Of a stretch of DNA of 64,000 nucleotides, positions 9,816 to 18,779 are shown one piece after another. Every line of letters begins with the position of its first letter. Position 1 is the first letter of the stretch. The stretch is from Halanaerobiaceae bacterium (GTDB lineage Bacteria; Bacillota; Halanaerobiia; Halanaerobiales; Halarsenatibacteraceae): positions 1 through 64,000 of the forward strand of contig PWEJ01000017.1 in NCBI GenBank assembly GCA_003553485.1. The letters run 5' to 3'. The position numbers were made by a program, and so were the translations under genes. The notes beneath the pieces are model-generated. The model worked only from the letters and a program-made list of their open reading frames with translations. It did not search any database and was not told where the DNA came from.

Positions 9816-10370
9816 CTATAATATTTCCATGCTCTCAATGATGGAATCGAAAACAGCTGTAAATTCATCATAGACTTCTCTTTCAGCCGTCAGGGTGACA
9901 ATATAAGCTACCCCCTCTTCTATAACTATAGCCTGTCTCCAGGTCAGTTCAAAGTCTCCTGCCTCTTCTTCAGCAATCCCAGAATAGACAAGGTCCACTC
10001 CTGTGCGACCGTCTATATCAATGTTTTCTTCTGAGTCTATTTCAAAATCAGTGAGCATGTTCTCTACCTGCATTAATACCATATCAGCATATTCCTCAGC
10101 TGCAATATCCTGCTGCATTTCCTCAGCCATAATATTAACATTGGTGGTAAATTCATTGGCGATTATTTCCTCTGGCGCTAACATCACAAATTCTAAAATC
10201 ATACCCTGGGGTTCTTCTTCAACACTCTGCCACTGCTCAGGATACTCTAAATTAAAGTAATCACCGGTAAATAAATTATCGGCTTTTAACTGGCCGGTCA
10301 ATAAAACCATAGCTGTCAGCAACAATATAACTTTTAAGACAGGAATTTTCAACTTCTTTCTCCAGGCCAT
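9816..10370 (-). CDS. Secreted DcrB/PsbP-like protein of unknown function (184 aa)
   Basis: N-terminal signal peptide: positive residues MAWRKKLK, a hydrophobic stretch to about residue 28, and a likely cleavage after LKA. The mature part begins GDYFNLEYPEQWQSV, the start of DcrB/PsbP-like (DUF1795-type) domains that bind no known ligand in most bacteria. It is very acidic (many Glu/Asp). ATG 10370 follows AAAGGAGATG. It has its own promoter (10439-10467). No terminator is evident before the valS promoter. The fold assignment is inferred from motif and length only; the function is unknown. Confidence 0.75.
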   Translation of the reverse strand: MAWRKKLKIPVLKVILLLTAMVLLTGQLKADNLFTGDYFNLEYPEQWQSVEEEPQGMILEFVMLAPEEIIANEFTTNVNIMAEEMQQDIAAEEYADMVLMQVENMLTDFEIDSEENIDIDGRTGVDLVYSGIAEEEAGDFELTWRQAIVIEEGVAYIVTLTAEREVYDEFTAVFDSIIESMEIL

Positions 10371-10438
10371 AAAATAGACATCTCCTTTCCAGATTTCTTT
10401 CTGATTTTTCCAGTGAATTTCAGCTATTCTTTATCTTG

Positions 10439-10467
10439 ATTATATAAAAGAGCATGAGATTCTGCAA
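10439..10467 (-). promoter_or_regulatory. Promoter of the DcrB/PsbP-like gene
   Basis: TTGCAG (10467-10462), 17-bp spacer, perfect TATAAT (10444-10439) on the minus strand. Confidence 0.7.
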
Positions 10468-10601
10468 GGGTTAAAGGAAAATTATCGACTAACCAAAAAT
10501 AAAATCAAAGCTGACATAAAAAGTAAAGCTTTAATAATCAGGCAGGATTTTCAGCAAATTTCAAGAATTATTTTATATAATGGACAAAGGAGCTGCTAAT
10601 A

Positions 10602-11918
10602 ATGTTATTTATTTTTTATATGCTCTTTTATGCTCTGGGTTTCACTCTCTCTTTAAAAATTGCTTTAAGAATCTTACAAATAGAGCAACCTCTATATAAA
10701 ATTTTAGCAATTGGCCTTCTACAGGCTCTGCTGGCATTTTTTATCTATTTCTTTAATACTCCTATTATAATTATGTTAATTTTGGCCGTGACCAATATGA
10801 CTATTTTAGTCTGGCTATTTTTTAGATTCAACCCTATTGTAACCATTCTTATCGTCATAAAAACAATCATAATTTTCTTTCCAGTAGAAACAATAGTTTT
10901 GGCCACTTTGATTCATGGGATGAGGTCTTCCTTCAGTCAGGTCTTTGTAAATCCCTCCTTAGCTCTAACGGCTTTATTTTTATTAGTGGCTATACTTTCA
11001 GGGATTTTATATCTGGTAAATAAATATGAAATAAGCTCTCTGGCCAACAAATTATATTTTATAGAGACAGAGATAGAAAATAAGACTAGAATCTGGGTTA
11101 TAATCGCCCTCGCAGCAGAAAATCTGATTATAATTTATTTTATCATCTATTATTATATCCTGCGCCACGCCACACCTGCTCAACCGCCCAGTATGGTTTC
11201 TGTGGCTCTTTTATTATCTCTGGTGGGAATAATTTTAGATACAGCTCTCTGCCGGACCATTGAAAATGAAATAGATTTCTCGCTGGCCAAGGAAAAAGCT
11301 GATAACCTAACTGCCCTGAATCAAACCCTACAATATCAACAACATGACTTCAAACATCACTTGCAGGTTATTTCCTCGTTAACGATGATGAATAAAAGGG
11401 ATAGATTAGCAGAATATCTTGATGATGTCTCAGAGGAGTTAAAAAAGTTAGATTTTGTTACCAATACAGGAGTAGAAGCCTTAAATGGTTTACTCCATCA
11501 TAAAATAACTGAGGCTAACAAACATAATCTTAAGTTAAAAGTGGAGATTGATAATCCTTTACATAATCTGAATTTAAAGGCCAATCAACTCTGCCGGGTA
11601 ATCGGCAATGTATTAGATAATGCCATCGAACATTTAAAGGACTACCAGCCTCAGGATAAAAGTATTTACCTGCAGATTAAAAAAGAAGCAAATACCTATC
11701 AGGTCATTATTGAAAACCAGCTTGCCAACCCCGAAGTGCTTCCAGCTAATCTAAATAAAATTTTAGCCCCTGGCTATACTAATAACCAGGGAGAACGGGG
11801 ATTAGGACTTGCCATAGCTCGGGAGATTTTGCACAGTAATGAGGGCGATCTCAGGGTTAAAAAGACCCCGGAAAATAAAATCCGCTTTGTAATCAGGCTC
11901 CCGGCTAAAGAACACTAA
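10602..11918 (+). CDS. AgrC-like (SpoOB/GHKL type) membrane histidine kinase, orphan (438 aa)
   Basis: About six or seven hydrophobic segments fill residues 1-215. They are followed by a SpoOB-type dimerisation box with QHDFKHHLQ (phospho-acceptor His248) and a GHKL ATPase domain with N-box NVLDNAIEH and G-box GERGLGLAI. This is the architecture of AgrC and related quorum or peptide-sensing kinases. ATG 10602 has AAAGGAG upstream. No response regulator, signal peptide gene or processing protease lies next to it; the neighbours are a divergent secreted protein and a convergent radical SAM gene. The signal is therefore unknown. Confidence 0.85.
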   Translation: MLFIFYMLFYALGFTLSLKIALRILQIEQPLYKILAIGLLQALLAFFIYFFNTPIIIMLILAVTNMTILVWLFFRFNPIVTILIVIKTIIIFFPVETIVLATLIHGMRSSFSQVFVNPSLALTALFLLVAILSGILYLVNKYEISSLANKLYFIETEIENKTRIWVIIALAAENLIIIYFIIYYYILRHATPAQPPSMVSVALLLSLVGIILDTALCRTIENEIDFSLAKEKADNLTALNQTLQYQQHDFKHHLQVISSLTMMNKRDRLAEYLDDVSEELKKLDFVTNTGVEALNGLLHHKITEANKHNLKLKVEIDNPLHNLNLKANQLCRVIGNVLDNAIEHLKDYQPQDKSIYLQIKKEANTYQVIIENQLANPEVLPANLNKILAPGYTNNQGERGLGLAIAREILHSNEGDLRVKKTPENKIRFVIRLPAKEH

Positions 11919-11956
11919 GTCTTACTTTTGTTGCTGGATAATAATTTTGCTCATTT

Positions 11957-11985
11957 AAAAAGAGGCAGATTACCTGCCTCTTTTT
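11957..11985. terminator. Bidirectional terminator between the histidine kinase and radical SAM gene
   Basis: AAAAAGAGGCAG, loop ATTAC, CTGCCTCTTTTT: a 12-bp symmetrical stem with a T-run on both strands, placed between two converging genes. Confidence 0.9.
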
Positions 11986-11992
11986 AAATATA

Positions 11993-13420
11993 TTAACTTT
12001 TTGTTTCCTCAAGAAGCTCTTCTTCCTGACAGGCTTCGTAGTCAAAATCTTTAGCTATGACGCCCTTCTGACAGAGTTTTTGATAATGCAGCGGTCTAGA
12101 TAACCTATCCCATTTATTTGCCTGATCTTTGAGCTTGTTTGCTATATCCGGGCTGAACAAATCATCTGCCCCGGGATGGGTGGGCCTGGCCTCGGTGGCC
12201 TCCACCATTTTTTTGAGCTGCTCCGGCACATCGATTATAGGGCAAGGACGATAGAGGTTATCGCTGAAGGGGATGCGCTGCTGATACTCCTGGAAAAAGG
12301 GGTTTCTTAAAACTTCAATCAAAGGTTTATCTTTAATGTTATCAACGGCAAAATGAACAAAGGCACAGGGCTCTACATCACCGCTGGCATTGATGTGAAA
12401 ATACCTCTCTCCTCCAGCAATACAACCACCGGTCATGTGTCCATCATTCCAGAAGTCAATTAAAAATAAAGGATAATTCTGTCGCAGTTCAGGGATGCGT
12501 TGAGCCATTATTTTTCTTTGTTTTGGAGTAAGCATCGACTCCATATCAGGATCACTACCTATGGGTATATAATGGAAGAGCCAGGTATAAAAGACACCTC
12601 TATCTATTAATTCCTGAACAATATCATCATCTTTAAATATATCCCAATTATCCCTGGTGACAGTAATACTGCTACCGAAAAGCACCCCCTTTTCCTGCAG
12701 AATATCCATGGCCCTGGTAATTTTCTCTGTTATGCCTGAACCTCGCCGGTCATCAGTCTCCCCAGAAAAACCCTCTATGCTAATACAGGGACTGACATTA
12801 CCCACTTCAAGCATCTTATCAGCCATCTCTTCATCGATATTGATGCCATTGGTATACATCATAAAGGCACAATCCTGATGGTCAGCAAAAATATCAAAGA
12901 GATGAGGATAAACCGTGGGCTCTCCTCCAGAGAGGACAAAAAAGTGAATGCCAAGCTCTTTTGCTTCAGTTATGATTCTATCAACAGTGGCATAATCCAG
13001 TTGATTAGATTTCTCATATTTCCCGGCCCAACAACCCTGACAGTCCAGATTACAGGCACTGGTGGGATCAAGTAAAATTGTATAGGGAATATTGCTGCCA
13101 AGCTCCTCTCCCTTTTGTTGGCGGTAGGGAGTTCCCAGCAAGGTAGCATTCACAAAAAATAGAGTGATTAAGTTCTCCTGATAGACTGGTGCCAACTCCT
13201 GAAAGCGCTGGGCATAATCAATAATAGTGGGATTTTTCTCTATAGTCCTAGCAAAGCTCTCCAAACCTGCTTGATACTTTTCTGACCTGGTTATTTTTTG
13301 GGCTAGATCAACTAATTTGGGCAAATTTTTAGCTGGATCCTTTAGAGCATAATCCAAACCGACTTTAAGAGCTTTGTCCGCTGCCATTTTTTTAGCAAAA
13401 TTAAATTTATCAACCATCAT
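11993..13420 (-). CDS. Radical SAM protein of unknown substrate (475 aa)
   Basis: The 4Fe-4S/SAM motif CNLDCQGCW (C123, C127, C130) lies in a TIM-barrel-like region with the GGEP-type motif LSGGEPTVYP. An alpha-helical N-terminal region of about 110 residues precedes it. Further cysteines (GGCIAGGERYF, GDVEPCAF, RPCPI) suggest an auxiliary cluster of the SPASM or HpnH-like kind. The family includes peptide-modifying and lipid-modifying enzymes; no precursor peptide is visible next to it. Tandem ATGs (13420, 13417) follow AAAGGGGGGAGT. It is a single-gene unit with a consensus promoter, and the gene may be highly expressed. The substrate cannot be inferred from context. Confidence 0.85.
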   Translation of the reverse strand: MMVDKFNFAKKMAADKALKVGLDYALKDPAKNLPKLVDLAQKITRSEKYQAGLESFARTIEKNPTIIDYAQRFQELAPVYQENLITLFFVNATLLGTPYRQQKGEELGSNIPYTILLDPTSACNLDCQGCWAGKYEKSNQLDYATVDRIITEAKELGIHFFVLSGGEPTVYPHLFDIFADHQDCAFMMYTNGINIDEEMADKMLEVGNVSPCISIEGFSGETDDRRGSGITEKITRAMDILQEKGVLFGSSITVTRDNWDIFKDDDIVQELIDRGVFYTWLFHYIPIGSDPDMESMLTPKQRKIMAQRIPELRQNYPLFLIDFWNDGHMTGGCIAGGERYFHINASGDVEPCAFVHFAVDNIKDKPLIEVLRNPFFQEYQQRIPFSDNLYRPCPIIDVPEQLKKMVEATEARPTHPGADDLFSPDIANKLKDQANKWDRLSRPLHYQKLCQKGVIAKDFDYEACQEEELLEETKS

Positions 13421-13506
13421 ACTCCCCCCTTTATTGTCGACTCAGAGTCTTTACCAGCACAGGACATTTTTTGTTTATTGCAAAAATTTAATCTAATCTC
13501 ACCTAT

Positions 13507-13535
13507 ATTGTATCAATTGTCATTTTAAGTGTCAA
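13507..13535 (-). promoter_or_regulatory. Consensus promoter of the radical SAM gene
   Basis: TTGACA (13535-13530), 17-bp spacer, TACAAT (13512-13507) on the minus strand; start near 13500, leaving a leader of about 80 nt. Confidence 0.85.
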
Positions 13536-13583
13536 TACAATAAAATCGGACTCTTTTAGATTACTATAATAAGTATCATAAAC

Positions 13584-14363
13584 TCAGCTTATTTGATGGC
13601 GAATTTGATACCACAGTATACCTATTAGCTCCTGTATAGTCCTGGTGGTAGTCTTCAAACTGGTGGTAGAGGGAAAAAACTGCATAATTCCCCTCTTTTC
13701 ATCATGGGATAAAAATTCTGCCGGCACCATAGTGAGTTCAGAAAAATAACGGGCAAACTCTCTTTCAGACCGCCAGAGATGCCAGGCCGAGGTTACTACC
13801 GCTAGATTGGTATCTGCCGAAACAACTGGTAATTTTAAGATCTCTTCGGGGTGTTCCCTGGTATTATTAGATTCCTTTTCCAGCCAGACCCTGTCTCTAT
13901 CCACCCCCATTATCAGAGCTAATTCCTTCATCAATTCTGTCATTCGGCCCGGGTCTTCTCCCATTAACCCTCCCTGCATAATCAAATAATCAGCATTGCT
14001 TTTTTTAAAATATTTAACTCCCCTAATTACTCTTTGAGCAGATGAACCTCCTAAAATATCAAGTTCTTCCCCGGGCCCCTGATTGATACCGCCACTTAAA
14101 ATTGTCACTATCTCAATTTCATCATCAGGGGTTAATATATCCTCCTCCTGGTAAGTGGCTTCTAAGAAATTTACCAGGTTATTGGCAAAAATAGGGGTGC
14201 TGATAACAGCCAGCACTAGAGTAGCTAAGAGGACCAGGCCGGCTGCTATTTTCTCTTTTTTAAGATTTTTTTCCCTGCTAGCTAATCTGCTAAAGAGGTA
14301 TAATGAGACTAAGAGCAGAAAAGTGATAATAAGGAATAATGGAGAAACGAGGGTTTTAGCCAT
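13584..14363 (-). CDS. DUF218 / YdcF-ElyC family membrane protein (259 aa)
   Basis: Two hydrophobic segments (about 5-25 and 38-60) anchor a DUF218 domain with the typical pattern IVTILSGGINQG, YLIMQGG and VVTSAWHLWRSEREF. Family members (YdcF, ElyC, SanA) act in envelope or peptidoglycan-related processes; the reaction is not established. ATG 14363 follows GAGGTG. It is the last gene of the putative muropeptide operon, 19 bp after the epimerase, which fits an envelope role. Confidence 0.85.
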   Translation of the reverse strand: MAKTLVSPLFLIITFLLLVSLYLFSRLASREKNLKKEKIAAGLVLLATLVLAVISTPIFANNLVNFLEATYQEEDILTPDDEIEIVTILSGGINQGPGEELDILGGSSAQRVIRGVKYFKKSNADYLIMQGGLMGEDPGRMTELMKELALIMGVDRDRVWLEKESNNTREHPEEILKLPVVSADTNLAVVTSAWHLWRSEREFARYFSELTMVPAEFLSHDEKRGIMQFFPSTTSLKTTTRTIQELIGILWYQIRHQIS

Positions 14364-14382
14364 TATCTAACACCTCAATTTG

Positions 14383-15480
14383 TTAACAACAATTTATTTC
14401 CGTCAGATTTTTGATTGCTGTAATTCCTAAACCAGGTTCTGCTGGCATGTTAATATAGGGCTCTTCATAGGTAATTCCGCCTCTTACCGGGTCTTCTGCC
14501 AGCAACAGTGGGGCATCTAAATCCAAGCGGGTAATATTCTGACTGCTGGCTGCTAAGTGAGCTGCGGCTGTAACAGCTAGCTTGCTTTCCAACATGCAAC
14601 CAACCATGGATTCAATACCAGCAGCTTCAGCAACTGAGTTTATCAGTCTGGCCTGGGATAGACCTCCTGCTTTCATTAATTTTATATTGATAAGGTCACA
14701 ACAATCATTTTTTATCAGTCTTATGGCATCCTGAGGAGAGAAAAGACTTTCATCAGCCATTATTGGAGTTAAAACCCTCTCCTTTACATATCTCAGCCCT
14801 GATAAGTCCGCAGCCTGTACTGGCTGCTCTACCAGTTCTACATTCAGTTCTCTATTTTCCATGGCCCTGATTATTTTTACTGCTTCCTTAGGTTTCCAGC
14901 CCTGATTGGCATCGAGACGTATTTTGACATCATCTTCTACAGCAGAACGCACTTTTTCCACCCTTTTAAGATCAGTGGTAATATCCTGTCCTACCTTTAA
15001 TTTCACAGCTGTAAAACCGGCAGCAACTGCCTGTTTCGCCTCGGTCTTCATTATCTCTTCCCGGGAAACACTAATCGTCATGTCGGTCTGGAGCTTATTT
15101 TGATAATTTCCCCAGATTTGATACAGAGGCTTAGCCAAATATTTTCCGAAAAGGTCATAAACAGCCATTTCTACCGCTGCCTTTGCACTGGTATTTCCTA
15201 CAGCTGACTCTTGAATTAAAGCCGTTATATTTTCTATATCCTCAATATTTTCCCCCTTTAGTCTTGGCTCTAACCACTGAGAAATGAAACCTCTAATGCT
15301 GGCATTACTATCACCGGTAATAACCTCTGTCGGTGGAGCCTCCCCCCAGCCCACTGCGCCTTCCTCTGTGGTGATTTTAACCACTGTATTTTTAGCAGCT
15401 GTCACCTTTCTTAAAGAGGTGACAAAGGGCTTATCCATCGGTATATCTAATTGGTATAGCTTTAAATTTTTAATCTGCAT
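14383..15480 (-). CDS. ykfB: L-Ala-D/L-Glu epimerase (365 aa)
   Basis: Enolase-superfamily enzyme that converts L-Ala-D-Glu from peptidoglycan into L-Ala-L-Glu. The catalytic set is intact: KLK pair K160/K162, metal ligands D190, E218 and D243, and K267. These fall one residue from, or at, the positions I recall for the B. subtilis enzyme (K162, D191, E219, D244, K268). ATG 15480 with AGGAGGATAATT is chosen over the upstream ATG at 15501. The gene overlaps the end of the S-component gene by 11 bp, so it is in the same operon as the ECF transporter and NlpC/P60 peptidase. Other dipeptide epimerases exist in this family, but the muropeptidase neighbour favours Ala-Glu. Confidence 0.88.
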   Translation of the reverse strand: MQIKNLKLYQLDIPMDKPFVTSLRKVTAAKNTVVKITTEEGAVGWGEAPPTEVITGDSNASIRGFISQWLEPRLKGENIEDIENITALIQESAVGNTSAKAAVEMAVYDLFGKYLAKPLYQIWGNYQNKLQTDMTISVSREEIMKTEAKQAVAAGFTAVKLKVGQDITTDLKRVEKVRSAVEDDVKIRLDANQGWKPKEAVKIIRAMENRELNVELVEQPVQAADLSGLRYVKERVLTPIMADESLFSPQDAIRLIKNDCCDLINIKLMKAGGLSQARLINSVAEAAGIESMVGCMLESKLAVTAAAHLAASSQNITRLDLDAPLLLAEDPVRGGITYEEPYINMPAEPGLGITAIKNLTEINCC

Positions 15481-16213
15481 AATTATCCTCCTGATTTTCA
15501 ATTTCTCCTGGCCCTACATAAACTCCAATCTTTGGCAGACCAGCTAATAATGGAGCCCCTATCACCGCTGCTCCTAGAGAAAAAATAGCTCTTTCAAGGG
15601 GCGCTAAAAAAGTCAAACCCAGCCAGGCTTCTGCTGGCATATGTAAAACAACTATACTGAAATAATTGGCTATTGCTGCTGCTCCAACAAAGCCAGCAAA
15701 GGAGATCAACCAGATTCCAACTCCCTTTTTAAAGGTCTGAGGTGATTTCAACAATTTTATTCCCAACTTACCGCCTAATACCGCCATGATGACACCTAAA
15801 GTATAGAATACCGCTGGGAAAATAGCAGCCTCTCGCCCAATGGAGGTAGTGAACCAAAAAACTGTTCCCAGTAAAATAATTAAAACACCATAAATCCATT
15901 TTCTTCTGCTAACCAGGCCAGTGACCAGGGCATTCACAGTGCCTACTATAAAAGTTGCTATCCCTAACCAGGCAGTATGGGGAGCCAGCAGTTGCCCGAT
16001 AAATCCTCCTGCTGCAGCGCTAACAGCCCCACCTAAAGGCCCAAAAAAGATCCCAGCTAGCGGCGTGAAGGCAGCACTGACACTGAAAGTACCTCCTACC
16101 CCAATTAAAGGAATAGTGGGTAAAAGGTTGCCTATAGCTATCAGAGCTGCCCAGATGGCAATTACCGCCGGATGAACATCTCCCAGTAAACTGCTTTCTT
16201 GTTCTATATTCAC
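15470..16213 (-). CDS. ECF transporter substrate-binding S component, substrate unknown (247 aa)
   Basis: Integral membrane protein with about six to seven hydrophobic segments, and a Gly/Pro-rich first half (PTIPLIGVGGTFSVSAAFTP, GIFFGPLGGAVSAAAGGFIG) like S components, which bind the substrate. It is larger than the usual 180-200 residues. GTG 16213 overlaps the stop of the A' gene (GTGA) with AAGGAGG upstream. It is translationally coupled to both ECF ATPases and followed by the epimerase. S components normally carry vitamins or metals; here every non-transporter neighbour acts on cell-wall peptides, so a muropeptide substrate is my inference, not something the sequence proves. Confidence 0.85.
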   Translation of the reverse strand: MNIEQESSLLGDVHPAVIAIWAALIAIGNLLPTIPLIGVGGTFSVSAAFTPLAGIFFGPLGGAVSAAAGGFIGQLLAPHTAWLGIATFIVGTVNALVTGLVSRRKWIYGVLIILLGTVFWFTTSIGREAAIFPAVFYTLGVIMAVLGGKLGIKLLKSPQTFKKGVGIWLISFAGFVGAAAIANYFSIVVLHMPAEAWLGLTFLAPLERAIFSLGAAVIGAPLLAGLPKIGVYVGPGEIENQEDNYAD

Positions 16214-17052
16214 TGTACTTTCCTCCTTAAAGTTCTCTCTATAATTATTTCTCCCAGTTCTTTAATGGTCAATACTTCTTTATCGATATTTAATTCCTGT
16301 TGCAGTTTTTTTCCCAGCCTGTTAGATAACGGCGGTTTGATGTGAGATTGAAGGATCACATCCGGTTGAGAAAATACTTCCCGGGGTCCTCCCTGTAAAA
16401 TTATCTTTCCTTTATTTAAAACCATTACTCTATCAACATACCTGGCAACTAAAGACATATCATGAGTGACTAAAATTACCGTCTTGCCTTCTCTATTGAG
16501 CCGGGTGAGAATATTCATAAGTTGACAGGTGCCGGTATGATCCTGACCCAGAGTTGGTTCATCAAGGATGATTATATCCGGATCCATTGCCAGTACTGAA
16601 GCAATAACTACCTTTGTTCTATCACCATGACTTAAAGCCGGGGGAAATTCCTTTCTTTTTTCCCTTAAACCCACAGTTTCTAAGGCTTCGGTGATTTTTT
16701 GCTCAAGTAACTCTTTTTCATAACCCAGATTCTTCAAACCAAAGGCCACCTCTTCTTCAACCGTCTGGGCAAAAAGCTGCATATCCGGGTTTTGGAGCAC
16801 AAATCCCACTTCTCTGGATAGATCTGATATATTTAACCCCTCTGTGTTTTTACCATTAATTTTTATGGTCCCCCGGTCAGGCTCTAATAATCCTATCAAA
16901 TTTTTTAACAAAGTCGATTTACCTGAACCATTCTGGCCAATTATTGCTAAAATTTCTCCCGAAACAACTTCAAAATTGATATTCTCTAAAACTTTTTTAT
17001 CTTGTCGATAGGCAAAAGTCAGGTTTTTTACCTCTAATTTTTTATCCTTCAT
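16210..17052 (-). CDS. ECF transporter ATPase A' (280 aa)
   Basis: ABC ATPase of the energising module. Walker A GQNGSGKST, Q-loop VLQNPDMQLFAQTVEEEVAFG (an ECF-type extended Q-loop), Walker B DIIILDEPTLG and H-loop VTHD are present. The signature motif is LSHGDRTKV rather than LSGGQ, a noticeable change of the second Gly position. ATG 17052 sits 1 nt after the TAA of the other ATPase. The C-terminal part is the usual EcfA dimerisation region. It forms a heterodimer with the product of 17053-17916. Confidence 0.9.
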   Translation of the reverse strand: MKDKKLEVKNLTFAYRQDKKVLENINFEVVSGEILAIIGQNGSGKSTLLKNLIGLLEPDRGTIKINGKNTEGLNISDLSREVGFVLQNPDMQLFAQTVEEEVAFGLKNLGYEKELLEQKITEALETVGLREKRKEFPPALSHGDRTKVVIASVLAMDPDIIILDEPTLGQDHTGTCQLMNILTRLNREGKTVILVTHDMSLVARYVDRVMVLNKGKIILQGGPREVFSQPDVILQSHIKPPLSNRLGKKLQQELNIDKEVLTIKELGEIIIERTLRRKVQ

Positions 17053-17916
17053 TTATATCACTTCCTGGATAATCTTAGATAGCTCTTTTAAATGACTATT
17101 TTCCTGAAGAAAGCTCTCTATGCTTTTACCACTGGCCTTCTCTAAATAATCAATTAAGGCAAATATTTCTGGCAGGGCAATATTGAGATTGCTAACTAGT
17201 TCCGGGTCGCGGAATATCTCTGCCGGTCTGCCCTTAGCTTTAACTCTTCCCTCTTTAAGGGCCCAGATATGATCAGCAAATTTTACCGCCTGATTGGTTT
17301 TATGGGTAGCCATCACTATTGTCATATTATACTTTTCCTTTAAATCTTTAATTACAGCAAATACTTCTTCTGTACCAAGGGGGTCCAGTTCTGAAGTTGG
17401 TTCATCCAGGACCAGCATATCCGGGTTCATCGCCAGAGCTGCGGCAATAGCCAGGCGTTGTTTCTCACCTCCAGAAAGTACAGAGGGATTCCTTTCCTTT
17501 TGTTCCTTTAAATCAACCACCTCAAGGGCCCAGGATACAGCTTCTTCAATCTCTTCTTTCGGCATATTTAAATTTTCCGGGCCAAAGGCAACTTCATTTT
17601 TAACCTTTGTGGTAAATATTTGGCTGGCAGGATTTTCTAATACAATCCCCACTTTTTGAGAGATACTGGCAATGGAAGAGTCGGTTGTAGCTTTACCATT
17701 GATAATAACCTCTCCTTTAATCTTTCCTTTTTCAGAATGAGGAATAATTCCATTTAAGCATTTGCAGAGGGTGGATTTTCCTGCCCCATTTTCTCCAGCA
17801 ATAACAACAAATTCACCGGCATATATTTTTTGCTCAATATTTTTTAGAGCCCAAAAATCGCTACCTCGATACTGAAAAGAAAAATTTTTAAATTCGGCAA
17901 TAACTTTAGCTACCAT
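17053..17916 (-). CDS. ECF transporter ATPase A (287 aa)
   Basis: Second ABC ATPase of the ECF module: Walker A GENGAGKST, Q-loop with VLENPASQIFTTKVKNEVAFG, signature LSGGEKQRLAIA, Walker B MLVLDEPTSELD and H-loop ATH. Paired with the A' gene downstream without a gap. ATG 17916 (MVAKVIAEF) has GGAG nine bases upstream; ATG 17931 is the longer alternative but has no well-spaced ribosome site. Confidence 0.9.
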   Translation of the reverse strand: MVAKVIAEFKNFSFQYRGSDFWALKNIEQKIYAGEFVVIAGENGAGKSTLCKCLNGIIPHSEKGKIKGEVIINGKATTDSSIASISQKVGIVLENPASQIFTTKVKNEVAFGPENLNMPKEEIEEAVSWALEVVDLKEQKERNPSVLSGGEKQRLAIAAALAMNPDMLVLDEPTSELDPLGTEEVFAVIKDLKEKYNMTIVMATHKTNQAVKFADHIWALKEGRVKAKGRPAEIFRDPELVSNLNIALPEIFALIDYLEKASGKSIESFLQENSHLKELSKIIQEVI

Positions 17917-17944
17917 CTTTTTTATCTCCATCCTAAAGGCAGTT

Positions 17945-18742
17945 TTAAATAAAATTTAGCAACAATAAAAAGGTTAAATAACAGAATCCAGTTACCAGAA
18001 TCAACCAATCTAAGCTTTTCATCCTGATTTCTGTAATAAAAGTTCTCTCTTTAGAGACCCCAAAGGCGCGAGAATCCATGGCCACCCCCATAAGTTGAGA
18101 GCGTCGCATGGCGCCAAAAACCAGCGGCAATACCAGGGTAGGATAAGCCTTTAATTTTTCCAGGAAATTGCCACTTTCAAAAACTGTAAAACCCCGTAAA
18201 GTCTGGGCATTGATTATCTCTTCTATCTCTTCCTGTAAAATAGGCATCTGATTTAAAGCAGTGGTAACTATAAAGGCAATTTTATAGGGAAGTCCCAGCT
18301 TAACCAGGCCTAAAATCATATTCTCCAGAGAAGTTGTATAAATAAAAAGAGGGAGCAGACATACCAGGGTTAAAACCCTTAAGGAAAGCAAAAGACCAAA
18401 TAAAATACCTTCTAATGTAATATTGCCCAATCCTCCTAATATTGGAACAAAAGCTGGCAGCAGTGGCTCTAAAAGAATAGTTGTGCCGTTATAAAACATG
18501 GCCTGCAAAATTATTATAATTATAAATAGCCCGGCTAATAATTTCAAATAGCCCGAGATTATATTTAAAGGAATACTGGCCAGCTTCCAGACTAAGAGTG
18601 TTGATAAAAAGGCCAGGGTTAATACTATATAATTACTAACTATAAAGATTAAAAGAGTCGCCATGATAACCAGAATAAATTTAACCCGAGGGTCTAAACG
18701 ATGTAAAAAAGAATCACCAGCTATATATCTGATTCGGGGCAT
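17945..18742 (-). CDS. ECF transporter transmembrane T component (265 aa)
   Basis: About five to six membrane segments plus the cytoplasmic coupling helices, with the two EcfT motifs in the form NAQTLRGF and AMDSRAFG (the Ala-Arg-Gly type). It couples the ATPases to S components and so decides which S components are served. ATG 18742 (MPRIRYIAG) follows AAGGAAGTG by 6 nt; GTG 18751 lies inside that ribosome site. Second gene of the muropeptide operon. Confidence 0.9.
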   Translation of the reverse strand: MPRIRYIAGDSFLHRLDPRVKFILVIMATLLIFIVSNYIVLTLAFLSTLLVWKLASIPLNIISGYLKLLAGLFIIIIILQAMFYNGTTILLEPLLPAFVPILGGLGNITLEGILFGLLLSLRVLTLVCLLPLFIYTTSLENMILGLVKLGLPYKIAFIVTTALNQMPILQEEIEEIINAQTLRGFTVFESGNFLEKLKAYPTLVLPLVFGAMRRSQLMGVAMDSRAFGVSKERTFITEIRMKSLDWLILVTGFCYLTFLLLLNFI

Positions 18743-18779
18743 TTTATTCACTTCCTTTTATGCTTGCAAATTCCTCTAT

